In this document: in pieces, positions 56,453 through 64,000 of the stretch
Numbering within the stretch: position 1 is the stretch's first letter
Layout: each line of letters opens with the position of its first letter
Assembly: GCF_001307275.1 (NCBI RefSeq)
Contig: NZ_CP012831.1
Span: forward strand, 1,178,001-1,242,000
Source: Pseudomonas fluorescens
GTDB taxonomy: Bacteria > Pseudomonadota > Gammaproteobacteria > Pseudomonadales > Pseudomonadaceae
Direction of reading: 5' to 3'
DNA length: 64,000 bases
Made by a program: the position numbers and the translations under genes
Notes under the pieces: generated by a model
What the model was told of the DNA's origin: nothing
Seen by the model: only the letters and a program-made list of their open reading frames with translations
Databases searched by the model: none

Positions 56453-57571
56453 ATGCGCCACCAGATCCATGACCTGCTGGCCCCGGTACCGGGGACCGCA
56501 CGCAAAATCCACAGCTTCCACTTCGGCCCGGAAAAAGCCGTCGGCAAAATCTATATCCAGTCGTCCCTGCACGCCGATGAACTGCCGGGCATGCTGGTCG
56601 CCTGGCACCTCAAGCAACGCCTGGCCGAGCTCGAGGCGTCGGGCCACCTGCGCCACGAGATCGTGCTGGTGCCGGTCGCCAACCCCATCGGCCTCGAACA
56701 AGTGCTGATGGACGTGCCCCTGGGGCGCTACGAAACCGAAAGCGGGCAGAACTTCAACCGCCGCTTCGTCGACCTGAGCGAAGAAATCGGCAATGAAATC
56801 GAAGAGCTGCTCACCGACGATCCGCAGCACAACCTGATGCTGATCCGCACCAGCCTGCGCGATGCCCTCGCCGGGCAGACCCCTGGCACGCAATTGCAAT
56901 CCCTGCGCCTGGCCCTGCAACGGCTGGCCTGCGACGCTGACATGGTGCTGGACCTGCATTGCGACTTCGAAGCCGTGGCCCACCTCTACACCACGCCCGA
57001 AGCCTGGCCGCAGGTCGAGCCGCTGGCCCGCTACATCGGTGCCGAAGCCAGCCTGCTGGCGACCGATTCGGGCGGCCAGTCGTTCGACGAATGCTTCACC
57101 CTGCTCTGGTGGCAACTCAAGGAACGCTTCGGCGAACGCTTCGAGATTCCCCTGGGCAGCTTTTCCGTGACCGTGGAGTTGCGTGGCCAGGGTGACGTCA
57201 ACCATGGCCTGGCGAGCCTCGACTGCCAGGCCTTGATCGAATACCTGATCCGCTTCGGCGCCATCGACGGCGAACCGATGCCCATGCCCGAACTGCCCTA
57301 CCCGGCCACGCCGCTGGCCGCGGTCGAGCCGGTGGCGACGCCCGTGGGCGGGTTGCTGGTGTACAGCGCCCTGCCCGGCGAATACCTGGAGGCGGGGCAA
57401 CTGATCGCGGAAGTCATCGACCCGGTCAACGACACCGTCACCCCCGTTCATTGCCGTAACGCCGGGCTGCTGTACGCCCGTTCGCTGCGCCGCATGGCCA
57501 CCGCCGGCATGGTGATCGCCCATGTCGCCGGCACCGAAGCCTACCGCAGCGGCTACCTACTTTCGCCTTGA
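56453..57571 (+). CDS. AstE/aspartoacylase-family zinc hydrolase of the transporter operon (AotO-like)
   Basis: 372 residues, M14-type carboxypeptidase-like fold. Zinc ligands by family pattern: His40 and Glu43 in [10 protein letters not shown], and His169 in DLHCDFE; a catalytic Glu lies in [10 protein letters not shown]. Family members remove acyl groups from N-acyl amino acids (succinylglutamate, N-acetylaspartate). Its place between permease and ATPase genes matches aotO of P. aeruginosa. It might free amino acids from acylated forms after uptake; that is inferred. Confidence 0.88.
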   Translation: MRHQIHDLLAPVPGTARKIHSFHFGPEKAVGKIYIQSSLHADELPGMLVAWHLKQRLAELEASGHLRHEIVLVPVANPIGLEQVLMDVPLGRYETESGQNFNRRFVDLSEEIGNEIEELLTDDPQHNLMLIRTSLRDALAGQTPGTQLQSLRLALQRLACDADMVLDLHCDFEAVAHLYTTPEAWPQVEPLARYIGAEASLLATDSGGQSFDECFTLLWWQLKERFGERFEIPLGSFSVTVELRGQGDVNHGLASLDCQALIEYLIRFGAIDGEPMPMPELPYPATPLAAVEPVATPVGGLLVYSALPGEYLEAGQLIAEVIDPVNDTVTPVHCRNAGLLYARSLRRMATAGMVIAHVAGTEAYRSGYLLSP

Positions 57572-57584
57572 GGATGCATGCTCC

Positions 57585-58349
57585 ATGTACAAACTGACCA
57601 TCGAAGGCCTGCATAAAAGCTATGGCGAACATGAAGTGCTCAAGGGCGTTTCGCTCAAGGCCAAGACCGGCGACGTCATCAGCCTGATCGGCGCCAGCGG
57701 CTCGGGCAAAAGTACCTTTCTGCGCTGTATCAACTTCCTGGAACAACCCAATGACGGCGCCATGACCCTGGACGGCCAGCCGGTCCAGATGATCAAGGAC
57801 CGCCACGGCATGCACGTGGCCGACGCCGACGAACTGCAACGCATCCGCACGCGCCTGGCCATGGTGTTCCAGCATTTCAACCTGTGGAGCCACATGACCG
57901 TGCTGGAAAACATCACCATGGCGCCGCGCCGGGTGTTGGGGGTGAGCAAGCAGGAAGCCGACGACCGTGCGCGTCGTTATCTCGACAAGGTCGGCCTGCC
58001 CGCACGGGTTGCCGAGCAGTACCCGGCATTTCTCTCCGGCGGCCAGCAACAGCGCGTGGCCATTGCCCGTGCGCTGGCGATGGAGCCGGAGGTGATGCTG
58101 TTCGACGAACCCACGTCGGCCCTGGACCCGGAGCTGGTGGGCGAAGTGCTGAAGGTGATCCAGGGCCTGGCCGAAGAGGGCCGGACCATGATCATGGTGA
58201 CCCACGAAATGAGCTTCGCCCGTAAAGTCTCGAACCAGGTGCTGTTCCTGCACCAGGGCCTGGTGGAAGAAGAAGGCGCGCCGGAAGACGTACTGGGCAA
58301 CCCCAAGAGCGAACGGCTCAAGCAGTTTCTCAGTGGCAACTTGAAATAA
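57585..58349 (+). CDS. Basic amino acid ABC ATPase (HisP/AotP-like)
   Basis: 254 residues from ATG 57585 ([14 protein letters not shown]), with GAGGA upstream and 13 bp after the previous stop. Walker [11 protein letters not shown]-loop [12 protein letters not shown], signature [15 protein letters not shown] and Walker [15 protein letters not shown]. The insert with [12 protein letters not shown] after strand 4 is typical for HisP-type ATPases. Last gene of the transporter cluster. Unlike aot of P. aeruginosa, no argR follows; a REPIN and then the repair helicase do. Confidence 0.95.
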   Translation: MYKLTIEGLHKSYGEHEVLKGVSLKAKTGDVISLIGASGSGKSTFLRCINFLEQPNDGAMTLDGQPVQMIKDRHGMHVADADELQRIRTRLAMVFQHFNLWSHMTVLENITMAPRRVLGVSKQEADDRARRYLDKVGLPARVAEQYPAFLSGGQQQRVAIARALAMEPEVMLFDEPTSALDPELVGEVLKVIQGLAEEGRTMIMVTHEMSFARKVSNQVLFLHQGLVEEEGAPEDVLGNPKSERLKQFLSGNLK

Positions 58350-58366
58350 ACTCCCTGGCAAGCCCC

Positions 58367-58474
58367 GTGGCGAGGGAGCTTGCTCCCGCTGGGGCGCGAA
58401 GCGGCCCCCTGCGGTGTGTCAGTCAGAACCAGGGGGCCGCTTCGCAGCCCAGCGGGAGCAAGCTCCCTCGCCAC
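58367..58474. repeat. REPIN, class C
   Basis: 108-bp unit bounded by CGTGGCGAGGGAGC and its complement, at the second junction between transporter and repair genes. Confidence 0.9.
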
Positions 58475-58569
58475 AAGAGCCTTCCAGCCAGACGATCCCC
58501 TTGGGCATAAAACCTTTCATATCCCGCCGTGGTCACTGAAGAAGGACTTCCAGGGCGCACGCGGCAGGC

Positions 58570-61056
58570 ATGGCGACATCCAACAATTTCGCAAACCAGT
58601 GGTTCGGCGCCCGCGGCTGGAAGCCGTTTGCCTTTCAGAAGCAGGTATGGGCCGCGGTCAAGCGGGGGGAGTCCGGGCTGTTGCACGCCAGCACCGGTGC
58701 CGGCAAGACCTATGCCGTGTGGTTTGCCGCCCTCAACCGGTTCGCCCGCTCGGCACCGCCGCCGGACAAACCGCGCAAACGCAAGCCGCCGGCCGAACCG
58801 CTGACCGTCCTGTGGATCACGCCGATGCGCGCATTGGCGGCCGACACCGGCAAAGCCCTCGAAGCGCCCCTGGCAGACCTGCAAGTGCCCTGGAGCGTCG
58901 GTCTGCGCACGGGCGACACCAGCGCCAGCGAGCGCGCCCGCCAGGGCCGTCGCCTGCCCACCGCACTGATCACCACGCCCGAAAGCCTGACCCTGATGCT
59001 CGCCCGGGCCGATGCGCAAGCTGCCGTTTCGACCCTGCGCATGGTGGTCGTGGATGAATGGCACGAATTGCTCGGCAACAAACGTGGTGTGCAGTTACAA
59101 CTGGCCCTGGCGCGCTTGCGGCACTGGCACCCCGGACTCATTGTCTGGGGCGTGTCCGCAACCCTCGGTAACCAAGCCCACGCCGAGCAGGTGTTGCTCC
59201 CGCAAGGCAACGGGATCAGTGTGCAGGGGGCCGACAGCAAGGCGCTGCAGGTCGACACGCTGCTGCCCCCGGCCCTCGAGCGTTTCCCGTGGGCTGGGCA
59301 CATCGGCCTGAAGATGCTGCCCCAGGTCGTTGCTGAAATCGACGCCAGCCGCAGTTGCCTGGTCTTCACCAACACCCGGGCACAGTCGGAAATCTGGTAT
59401 CAGGCGCTTCTTGAGGCGAGACCCGACTGGGCCGGGCTGATCGCCCTGCACCATAGCTCGCTGTCGCGTGACACCCGGGATTGGGTGGAGCAGGCCTTGA
59501 AGGATGGCCAGCTCAAAGCGGTGGTCTGCACCTCCAGCCTGGACCTGGGGGTGGACTTCCTGCCGGTGGAACGGGTGCTGCAGATCGGCTCGGCCAAAGG
59601 GGTGGCGCGGCTGATGCAACGGGCCGGGCGCTCTGGCCACGCACCCGGGCGGACCTCACGGGTGACGCTGGTGCCGACCCATAGCCTGGAGTTGATCGAG
59701 GCCGCCGCCGCGCAAGACGCCGTGGCCCAGCGGCGCATCGAACCTCGCGAATCGCCGCACAAGCCGCTGGATGTCCTGGTGCAGCACCTGGTGAGCATGG
59801 CCCTGGGCGGCGGCTTCGTTCCCGACGATTTGTTCGAGGAGGTGCGGGGTGCCTGGGCCTACCGCGACCTTAACCCGGCCGAATGGGCCTGGGCCCTGGC
59901 CTTTGTACGCCACGGCGGCCTGTCATTGACCGCCTACCCCGATTACCGACGGGTCGAACCGGACGAACACGGAGTCTGGCGCGTCCCCGACGCCCGCCTG
60001 GCCCGGCGTCACCGCATGAGCATCGGTACCATCGTCAGCGATGCCAGCCTGCAATTGAAGTTCTGGAGCAAGGGCGGCGGTGGCAAGACCCTGGGCAGCG
60101 TCGAGGAAGGCTTCATCGCCCGCCTGCGACCCGGCGACGGTTTCCTATTCGCCGGGCGACTGCTGGAATTGGTCCGGGTCGAAGACATGACCGCCTATGT
60201 GCGACGCAGCCAGGCCAAGAAGGCCGCTGTGCCACGCTGGAACGGCGGGCGCATGCCGCTTTCCAGCGAACTGGCGGCCGCCGTCGTGGCCCGTTTGAGC
60301 GAAGCCGCCGCGGGCCGCTTCGAAGGCCCGGAGATGCAAGCCGTGCAGCCCCTGCTGTTGACCCAGCAACGCTGGTCCGGTTTGCCCACGCAGCACACCT
60401 TGCTGGCCGAAGCCCTCAAGTCCCGGGAAGGCTGGCATCTGTTCCTGTACCCGTTTGCCGGGCGCCAGGTGCATCTGGGCCTGGCCAGCCTGCTGGCCTG
60501 GCGCGTCAGTCGGCAACAGCCGCTGACGTTTTCCATCGCGGTCAATGACTACGGCCTGGAACTGCTCAGCGCCACGGCAGTGGATTGGTCGCACTGCCTG
60601 ACCCCGAGCCTGCTGAGCGTCGATCACCTGCTGGCCGACGTGCTGGCGAGCCTGAATGCCGGGGAACTGGCCCTGCGGCGCTTTCGTGAAATCGCCCGAA
60701 TCGCCGGGCTGGTGTTCGCCGGCTACCCCGGTGCGCCGAAAAGCACCCGGCAAGTCCAGGCCTCCAGCGGATTGTTCTTCCAGGTGTTCAAACAATACGA
60801 CGCCGACAATCTGTTGCTGGCCCAGGCCGGGGAGGAAGTCTTGCGTGACGAATTGGATATCCGTCGACTGGAGCAGACCTTGCAACGCCTCAATACCCTG
60901 AAGCTGGACCTGCACATGATCAAACGCCCCACCCCACTCGGGTTCCCGCTGCTGGTGGAGCGGTTCCGGGAAAGCATGAGCTCGGAAAAACTCGCCGACC
61001 GCATCCGGCGGATGGTCAGTGAGCTGGAAAAGACTGCCGATCGGGGTGACGCCTGA
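58570..61056 (+). CDS. Ligase-associated DEXH-box DNA helicase (Lhr-Core type)
   Basis: 828 residues. Walker A STGAGKT at 41-47, DEWH box at 162-165, SALATLG-like motif III ([10 protein letters not shown]), [13 protein letters not shown], and motif [10 protein letters not shown]. The winged-helix and Lhr-core domains follow, with the C-terminal part typical for Lhr. It should move 3'-5' along single-stranded DNA and unwind RNA:DNA hybrids. Its stop overlaps the PdeM start by one base (TGATG). It is the helicase of the same cluster as the exonuclease and ligase at 51-53.8 kb. Confidence 0.95.
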   Translation: MATSNNFANQWFGARGWKPFAFQKQVWAAVKRGESGLLHASTGAGKTYAVWFAALNRFARSAPPPDKPRKRKPPAEPLTVLWITPMRALAADTGKALEAPLADLQVPWSVGLRTGDTSASERARQGRRLPTALITTPESLTLMLARADAQAAVSTLRMVVVDEWHELLGNKRGVQLQLALARLRHWHPGLIVWGVSATLGNQAHAEQVLLPQGNGISVQGADSKALQVDTLLPPALERFPWAGHIGLKMLPQVVAEIDASRSCLVFTNTRAQSEIWYQALLEARPDWAGLIALHHSSLSRDTRDWVEQALKDGQLKAVVCTSSLDLGVDFLPVERVLQIGSAKGVARLMQRAGRSGHAPGRTSRVTLVPTHSLELIEAAAAQDAVAQRRIEPRESPHKPLDVLVQHLVSMALGGGFVPDDLFEEVRGAWAYRDLNPAEWAWALAFVRHGGLSLTAYPDYRRVEPDEHGVWRVPDARLARRHRMSIGTIVSDASLQLKFWSKGGGGKTLGSVEEGFIARLRPGDGFLFAGRLLELVRVEDMTAYVRRSQAKKAAVPRWNGGRMPLSSELAAAVVARLSEAAAGRFEGPEMQAVQPLLLTQQRWSGLPTQHTLLAEALKSREGWHLFLYPFAGRQVHLGLASLLAWRVSRQQPLTFSIAVNDYGLELLSATAVDWSHCLTPSLLSVDHLLADVLASLNAGELALRRFREIARIAGLVFAGYPGAPKSTRQVQASSGLFFQVFKQYDADNLLLAQAGEEVLRDELDIRRLEQTLQRLNTLKLDLHMIKRPTPLGFPLLVERFRESMSSEKLADRIRRMVSELEKTADRGDA

Positions 61057-61712
61057 TGCCAGCGCCGTATCCCGTCAGCCTGGCCGGCGAAGCACTCTGG
61101 TTGCTTGCGGAAAAAGCCTTGTATTGGCCCGCCCAGGAAACCTTGATGGTGGCCGACGTTCATTTCGGCAAGGCCGCCGCTTATCGCCGCCTCGGGCAAC
61201 CGGTGCCCCACGGCACCACCGCCAGCAACATCGCGGTGCTGGATGCATTACTCGCCAGCCTGGCGTGTCGACAGTTGATCTTTCTCGGAGATTTTCTCCA
61301 CGGCCCCGGTTCTCACGCGCCCGGCACCTTGAAGGCACTTTCCGATTGGCGTGAGCGACATCCGCACCTGGCCATGACGCTGATTCGTGGCAACCACGAC
61401 AAACGCGCCGGCGACCCACCTCCAGCGCTGAACATTCGCGTCGTACCGGAGCCGTTGCTACTGGGCCCTTTCGCCGTGCAACACGAGCCTACCCCCCATC
61501 CCAGCCGCCATGTGCTGGCCGGCCACGTGCACCCGGTCTACCACCTGAGCGGCAAGGGCCGGCAACGCCTGCGCCTGGCTTGCTTCCGGCTGGGCAGCGA
61601 GATCAGCCTGCTGCCGGCCTTTGGCGCGTTCACGGGCGGTTATCGAGTCGAGCAAGACAGCGACTGCAGGATTTTTGTCATCGGCGATAACGAAATATGG
61701 CCCGTCAACTGA
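61056..61712 (+). CDS. pdeM: Ligase-associated metallophosphoesterase PdeM (MPE)
   Basis: 218 residues. Calcineurin-like motifs in order: DVHFG (34-38), GDFLHG (78-83), RGNHD (111-115) and GHVHPVYH. It is a manganese-dependent DNA endonuclease/phosphodiesterase in the studied P. putida relative. Coupled to the helicase. Fourth member of the repair cluster. Confidence 0.94.
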   Translation: MPAPYPVSLAGEALWLLAEKALYWPAQETLMVADVHFGKAAAYRRLGQPVPHGTTASNIAVLDALLASLACRQLIFLGDFLHGPGSHAPGTLKALSDWRERHPHLAMTLIRGNHDKRAGDPPPALNIRVVPEPLLLGPFAVQHEPTPHPSRHVLAGHVHPVYHLSGKGRQRLRLACFRLGSEISLLPAFGAFTGGYRVEQDSDCRIFVIGDNEIWPVN

Positions 61713-61748
61713 AGCGCTCTGCGCTACCGCTGGCGGGCCATCGCCTCA

Positions 61749-61955
61749 TCAGGCAACAGGCGCAGGAGGCGGCTCGTCCGGCAGGGTGGGTTCGCCGGGT
61801 TCGGTAGGCTGTTCGTTGGGCGTATCGGGATCGGGCTGGCCGGGGATGCCGCCTGCCGCCTCGGCAGGATGGGCCAGCAATGACCAGGCCATGACGCCGA
61901 TCTGATTGGGCTCAAGCCTTGCCAGTTCGGCACTGATTCGCGGATCGATCTTCAT
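61749..61955 (-). CDS. Small conserved Pro-rich protein, unknown
   Basis: 68 residues from ATG 61955, with AGGAGTT upstream on the minus strand; a 13-residue upstream extension is rejected. The N-terminal 30 residues (MKIDPRISAELARLEPNQIG) are likely helical. The rest is rich in Pro/Glu/Asp (PGQPDPDTPNEQPTEPGEP) and probably disordered. I recognise it as widespread in Pseudomonas but know no function. Confidence 0.72.
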   Translation of the reverse strand: MKIDPRISAELARLEPNQIGVMAWSLLAHPAEAAGGIPGQPDPDTPNEQPTEPGEPTLPDEPPPAPVA

Positions 61956-62057
61956 AGAGCAACTCCTGAGCGAAGGCCCGCTGCGCTGACGCAAAAAACG
62001 GGCAGTACACGCAATAGAGTGTCTGCCCGCTCAGGAATTCCAAACAGCTCGTCAGAT

Positions 62058-62624
62058 TCAGGTACGCGGCAGCGTCACGCCGCGCTGGCCCTGGTATTTA
62101 CCGCCACGATCCTTGTAGGAGACTTCGCATTCTTCATCGGATTCAAGGAACAGCATCTGCGCCACACCCTCATTGGCGTAGATTTTCGCCGGCAGGGTCG
62201 TGGTGTTGGAGAATTCCAGGGTCACGTGGCCTTCCCACTCGGGTTCCAGCGGTGTGACGTTGACGATGATCCCGCAACGGGCGTAGGTGCTCTTGCCCAG
62301 GCAGATGGTCAGCACGTTGCGCGGAATGCGGAAGTATTCGACGGTGCGGGCCAGGGCGAAGGAATTCGGCGGAATGATGCAAACGTCGCTCTTGACGTCG
62401 ACGAAGCTCTTCTCGTCGAAGTTCTTCGGGTCGACGGTGGCAGAATTGATGTTGGTGAACACCTTGAATTCGTCGGCGCAGCGCACGTCGTAGCCGTAGC
62501 TGGAGACACCGAAGGAGATCAGCCGGTCGGCGCCTTCGCCACGCATCTGGCGCTCGACGAAGGGCTCGATCATGCCGTGCTCTTGCGCCATGCGGCGAAT
62601 CCACTTGTCCGATTTGATGCTCAT
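62058..62624 (-). CDS. dcd: dCTP deaminase
   Basis: 188 residues. Trimeric dUTPase-fold enzyme turning dCTP into dUTP for thymidylate synthesis. Landmarks: [69 protein letters not shown] (catalytic Glu in TLEFSN) and the C-terminal [12 protein letters not shown]. Normal length. Confidence 0.97.
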   Translation of the reverse strand: MSIKSDKWIRRMAQEHGMIEPFVERQMRGEGADRLISFGVSSYGYDVRCADEFKVFTNINSATVDPKNFDEKSFVDVKSDVCIIPPNSFALARTVEYFRIPRNVLTICLGKSTYARCGIIVNVTPLEPEWEGHVTLEFSNTTTLPAKIYANEGVAQMLFLESDEECEVSYKDRGGKYQGQRGVTLPRT

Positions 62625-62978
62625 GGCGGTTTCCTGAAATAGCGAGGTGGAAAAAATACGTCCGGCATCTTACCGGGGCACGGGGCCGGGTTCAAAGCGT
62701 GGCACGCAAATCTCGCCGATCCACCTTGATTTCCGGGTCCTGCCGGCCATCGCCCGCGCCGTCAGTCACCAAATAAGAGAAACCTTCGCAAAGACCATTG
62801 GCACATTCTGGAAAAAGGGTTAAGGTGGCGCCACTGTGTTGCTTGTGTCACTGAGAATCTCTACACGATATGTTGAATTTCGATCCAACCATCTACAAGA
62901 ATTTTTCCTGCTCTTTGCACTCAGTCTCGGCCAGGGTTCTTCCTGAGTCGCAGTTATCTTTGTTCAAGGAGTTACACC
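62625..62978. other. Gap and 5' leader upstream of the cold-shock gene
   Basis: 354 bases without a supported gene. The half next to the cold-shock ATG is likely the promoter and a leader of up to about 150 nt, as in other cold-shock genes. I found no cold-shock box I would stand by. A minus-strand frame (62692 to about 62850) is open but has no start codon. Confidence 0.55.
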
Positions 62979-63188
62979 ATGTCTAATCGCCAAACCGGTA
63001 CCGTTAAGTGGTTCAACGATGAAAAAGGCTTCGGCTTCATCACTCCACAATCCGGTGACGACCTGTTCGTTCACTTCAAAGCTATCCAATCCGACGGCTT
63101 CAAAAGCCTGAAAGAAGGCCAACAGGTTTCTTTCATCGCTACCCGCGGTCAGAAAGGCATGCAAGCTGAAGAAGTTCAAGTTATCTAA
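62979..63188 (+). CDS. capB: Cold-shock protein (CapB/CspA type)
   Basis: 69 residues, one cold-shock domain. RNP1 is KGFGFI and RNP2 LFVHF. The start [20 protein letters not shown] is nearly that of CapB of cold-adapted pseudomonads. It binds single-stranded RNA/DNA and acts as an RNA chaperone. AAGGAG precedes the ATG. A strong terminator follows. Confidence 0.96.
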   Translation: MSNRQTGTVKWFNDEKGFGFITPQSGDDLFVHFKAIQSDGFKSLKEGQQVSFIATRGQKGMQAEEVQVI

Positions 63189-63207
63189 CTTGCACTTGCT
63201 TTAGTAA

Positions 63208-63239
63208 AAGGCCCCGCCCTCAAAAGCGGGGCTTTTTTG
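63208..63239 (+). terminator. Terminator after the cold-shock gene
   Basis: GCCCCGC-CCTCAAAA-GCGGGGC followed by six T; seven G-C pairs. Confidence 0.94.
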
Positions 63240-63272
63240 TGCCTGTCAGTTTTTCCCTGCGCACAAAAAAAC

Positions 63273-63361
63273 TGTGGGAGCGAGCTTGCTCGCGATAACG
63301 GTGGATCAGCAACATCAACGTTGGCTGACAGACCGCTATCGCGAGCAAGCTCGCTCCCACA
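63273..63361. repeat. REPIN, symmetric class A
   Basis: 89-bp unit between the cold-shock gene and the convergent outer membrane gene. Confidence 0.93.
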
Positions 63362-63381
63362 GGTGTGTGGGCGAGCCCGAA

Positions 63382-64000
63382 TTACCAGGTCACGCCAAAC
63401 CCGGCCGTGTACCGCGTCTTGCTCAAGTCGCTGTCTTCGGTACCCTCGATGACATCTTTCTCAGCCTTGAGATTGAGCGACGCCCAGTCAGTGACCTTGT
63501 AGCGCAGCCCCACTTCAGCGTCGTAGGCGTAATCCGCCACGTCGGACAGGGGTTTTCCCACTTCGCCGTTGGTGAAGAACTCGACGCGCTTGCCGATCAG
63601 GTAGCGGTTGTAGTCCCACTTCATGGCCACGGAATAGAAGTTGTCCTTGCCGCCGTCGCGGTACTCGTAATCGGTGCGGTTGAGCAGCGAGCCCAGGGAG
63701 AACGCACCCAGCTCGTCGTCCCAGAACTGGTAGCCCGGGCCGGTACCCACCACGCGCTGGCGGGCCAGGTCTTCGACTTTGTCACGCTTGTAGTTCAGGC
63801 GACCTTGCCAGAACCATTTATCCGTCAGGAACCGGTCGAGGGAATACTCCAGCCTCCAGTTGTCGGCGGAAACCACGTCATCCTGGAATTCACGGTTGTA
63901 TTCGCCTTCGGCGGTGTGCCGCCATCTGCCATGGCGCGCCGAAGTCTTGAAGTCGATGTCGTAATCATCGGTATCGTTTTCCGCTCGCTGATAATCCAGC
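63382..64000 (-). CDS. DUF481 outer membrane beta-barrel protein, N-terminal part missing
   Basis: The frame is open past the window end; the GTG at 63876 is not the start, as LDYQRAENDTDDYDIDFKTS continues upstream in frame. About 205 residues are seen, in alternating strands (WFWQGRLNYKRDKV, AFSLGSLLNRTDYEY, AGFGVTW with C-terminal Trp for barrel assembly). It matches DUF481/YdiY-type proteins, outer membrane proteins of unknown role, in some cases salt- or acid-induced. Confidence 0.85.
   Translation of the reverse strand, partial: LDYQRAENDTDDYDIDFKTSARHGRWRHTAEGEYNREFQDDVVSADNWRLEYSLDRFLTDKWFWQGRLNYKRDKVEDLARQRVVGTGPGYQFWDDELGAFSLGSLLNRTDYEYRDGGKDNFYSVAMKWDYNRYLIGKRVEFFTNGEVGKPLSDVADYAYDAEVGLRYKVTDWASLNLKAEKDVIEGTEDSDLSKTRYTAGFGVTW

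Noticed and set aside
62692..62850. Minus-strand frame of about 46 codons before the cold-shock gene (ends VDRRDLRATL)
   Set aside because: It reads rather like protein, but has no ATG and only an internal GTG without ribosome site. It could be a gene remnant; support is insufficient.

Overview
The window looks like chromosomal DNA from a fluorescent Pseudomonas (P. fluorescens group). Reasons: high G+C, an arcDABC operon with an Anr-type box, a PobA almost identical in plan to the P. fluorescens enzyme, a PigA-type heme oxygenase, a QuiP acylase, a CapB-like cold-shock protein, and at least 19 sites of Pseudomonas REP/REPIN sequence between genes. No rRNA, tRNA, transposase, prophage or CRISPR array was seen. 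The assignment is by recognition; no database search was run.

Layout. 1-3.8 kb: end of a TonB-dependent heme receptor, heme oxygenase, a DUF454 protein and a class III CoA-transferase. 4-11 kb: two head-to-head ArcD antiporters, one leading the arginine deiminase operon arcDABC behind an Anr/FNR box. 11.3-16.8 kb: 4-hydroxybenzoate hydroxylase (pobA) with its divergent AraC regulator, and two MFS transporters. 17.2-19.4 kb: an isolated 725-residue protein with tubulin/FtsZ nucleotide-binding motifs; a perfect FNR/Anr consensus box lies in the gap upstream. 20.3-25.3 kb: branched-chain amino acid ABC transporter (braC plus livHMGF). 25.6-28 kb: a bufferin-type copper metallophore operon (peptide, MNIO enzyme, partner protein, DoxX). 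28-34.8 kb: LysR/SDR pair, lipoprotein, FAD oxidoreductase, cysteine desulfhydrase-like enzyme, NhaA. 34.9-35.9 kb: gene-free long inverted repeat with a hexanucleotide microsatellite and a REPIN. 36-50.9 kb: envelope lipoproteins (three OmpA-domain proteins, one with a histone-H1-like tail), PdxH, esterase, DinG, small metal-binding SEC-C proteins, cysteine hydrolase relative, QuiP. 51-61.7 kb: the four ligase-associated DNA repair genes (exonuclease, ATP-dependent ligase, Lhr-type helicase, PdeM nuclease), split by a five-gene basic amino acid ABC transporter cluster. 61.7-64 kb: small conserved protein, dcd, cold-shock gene and an incomplete DUF481 outer membrane protein.

The most unusual items are the tubulin-like protein and the Anr box beside it, the interrupted Lhr/ligase repair cluster, the bufferin operon, the lipoprotein that joins WWPF repeats, an OmpA domain and a Lys/Ala tail, and the long inverted repeat. 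Many gene boundaries carry REPINs of nearly fixed length (about 87-90 bp), which serve as operon punctuation.
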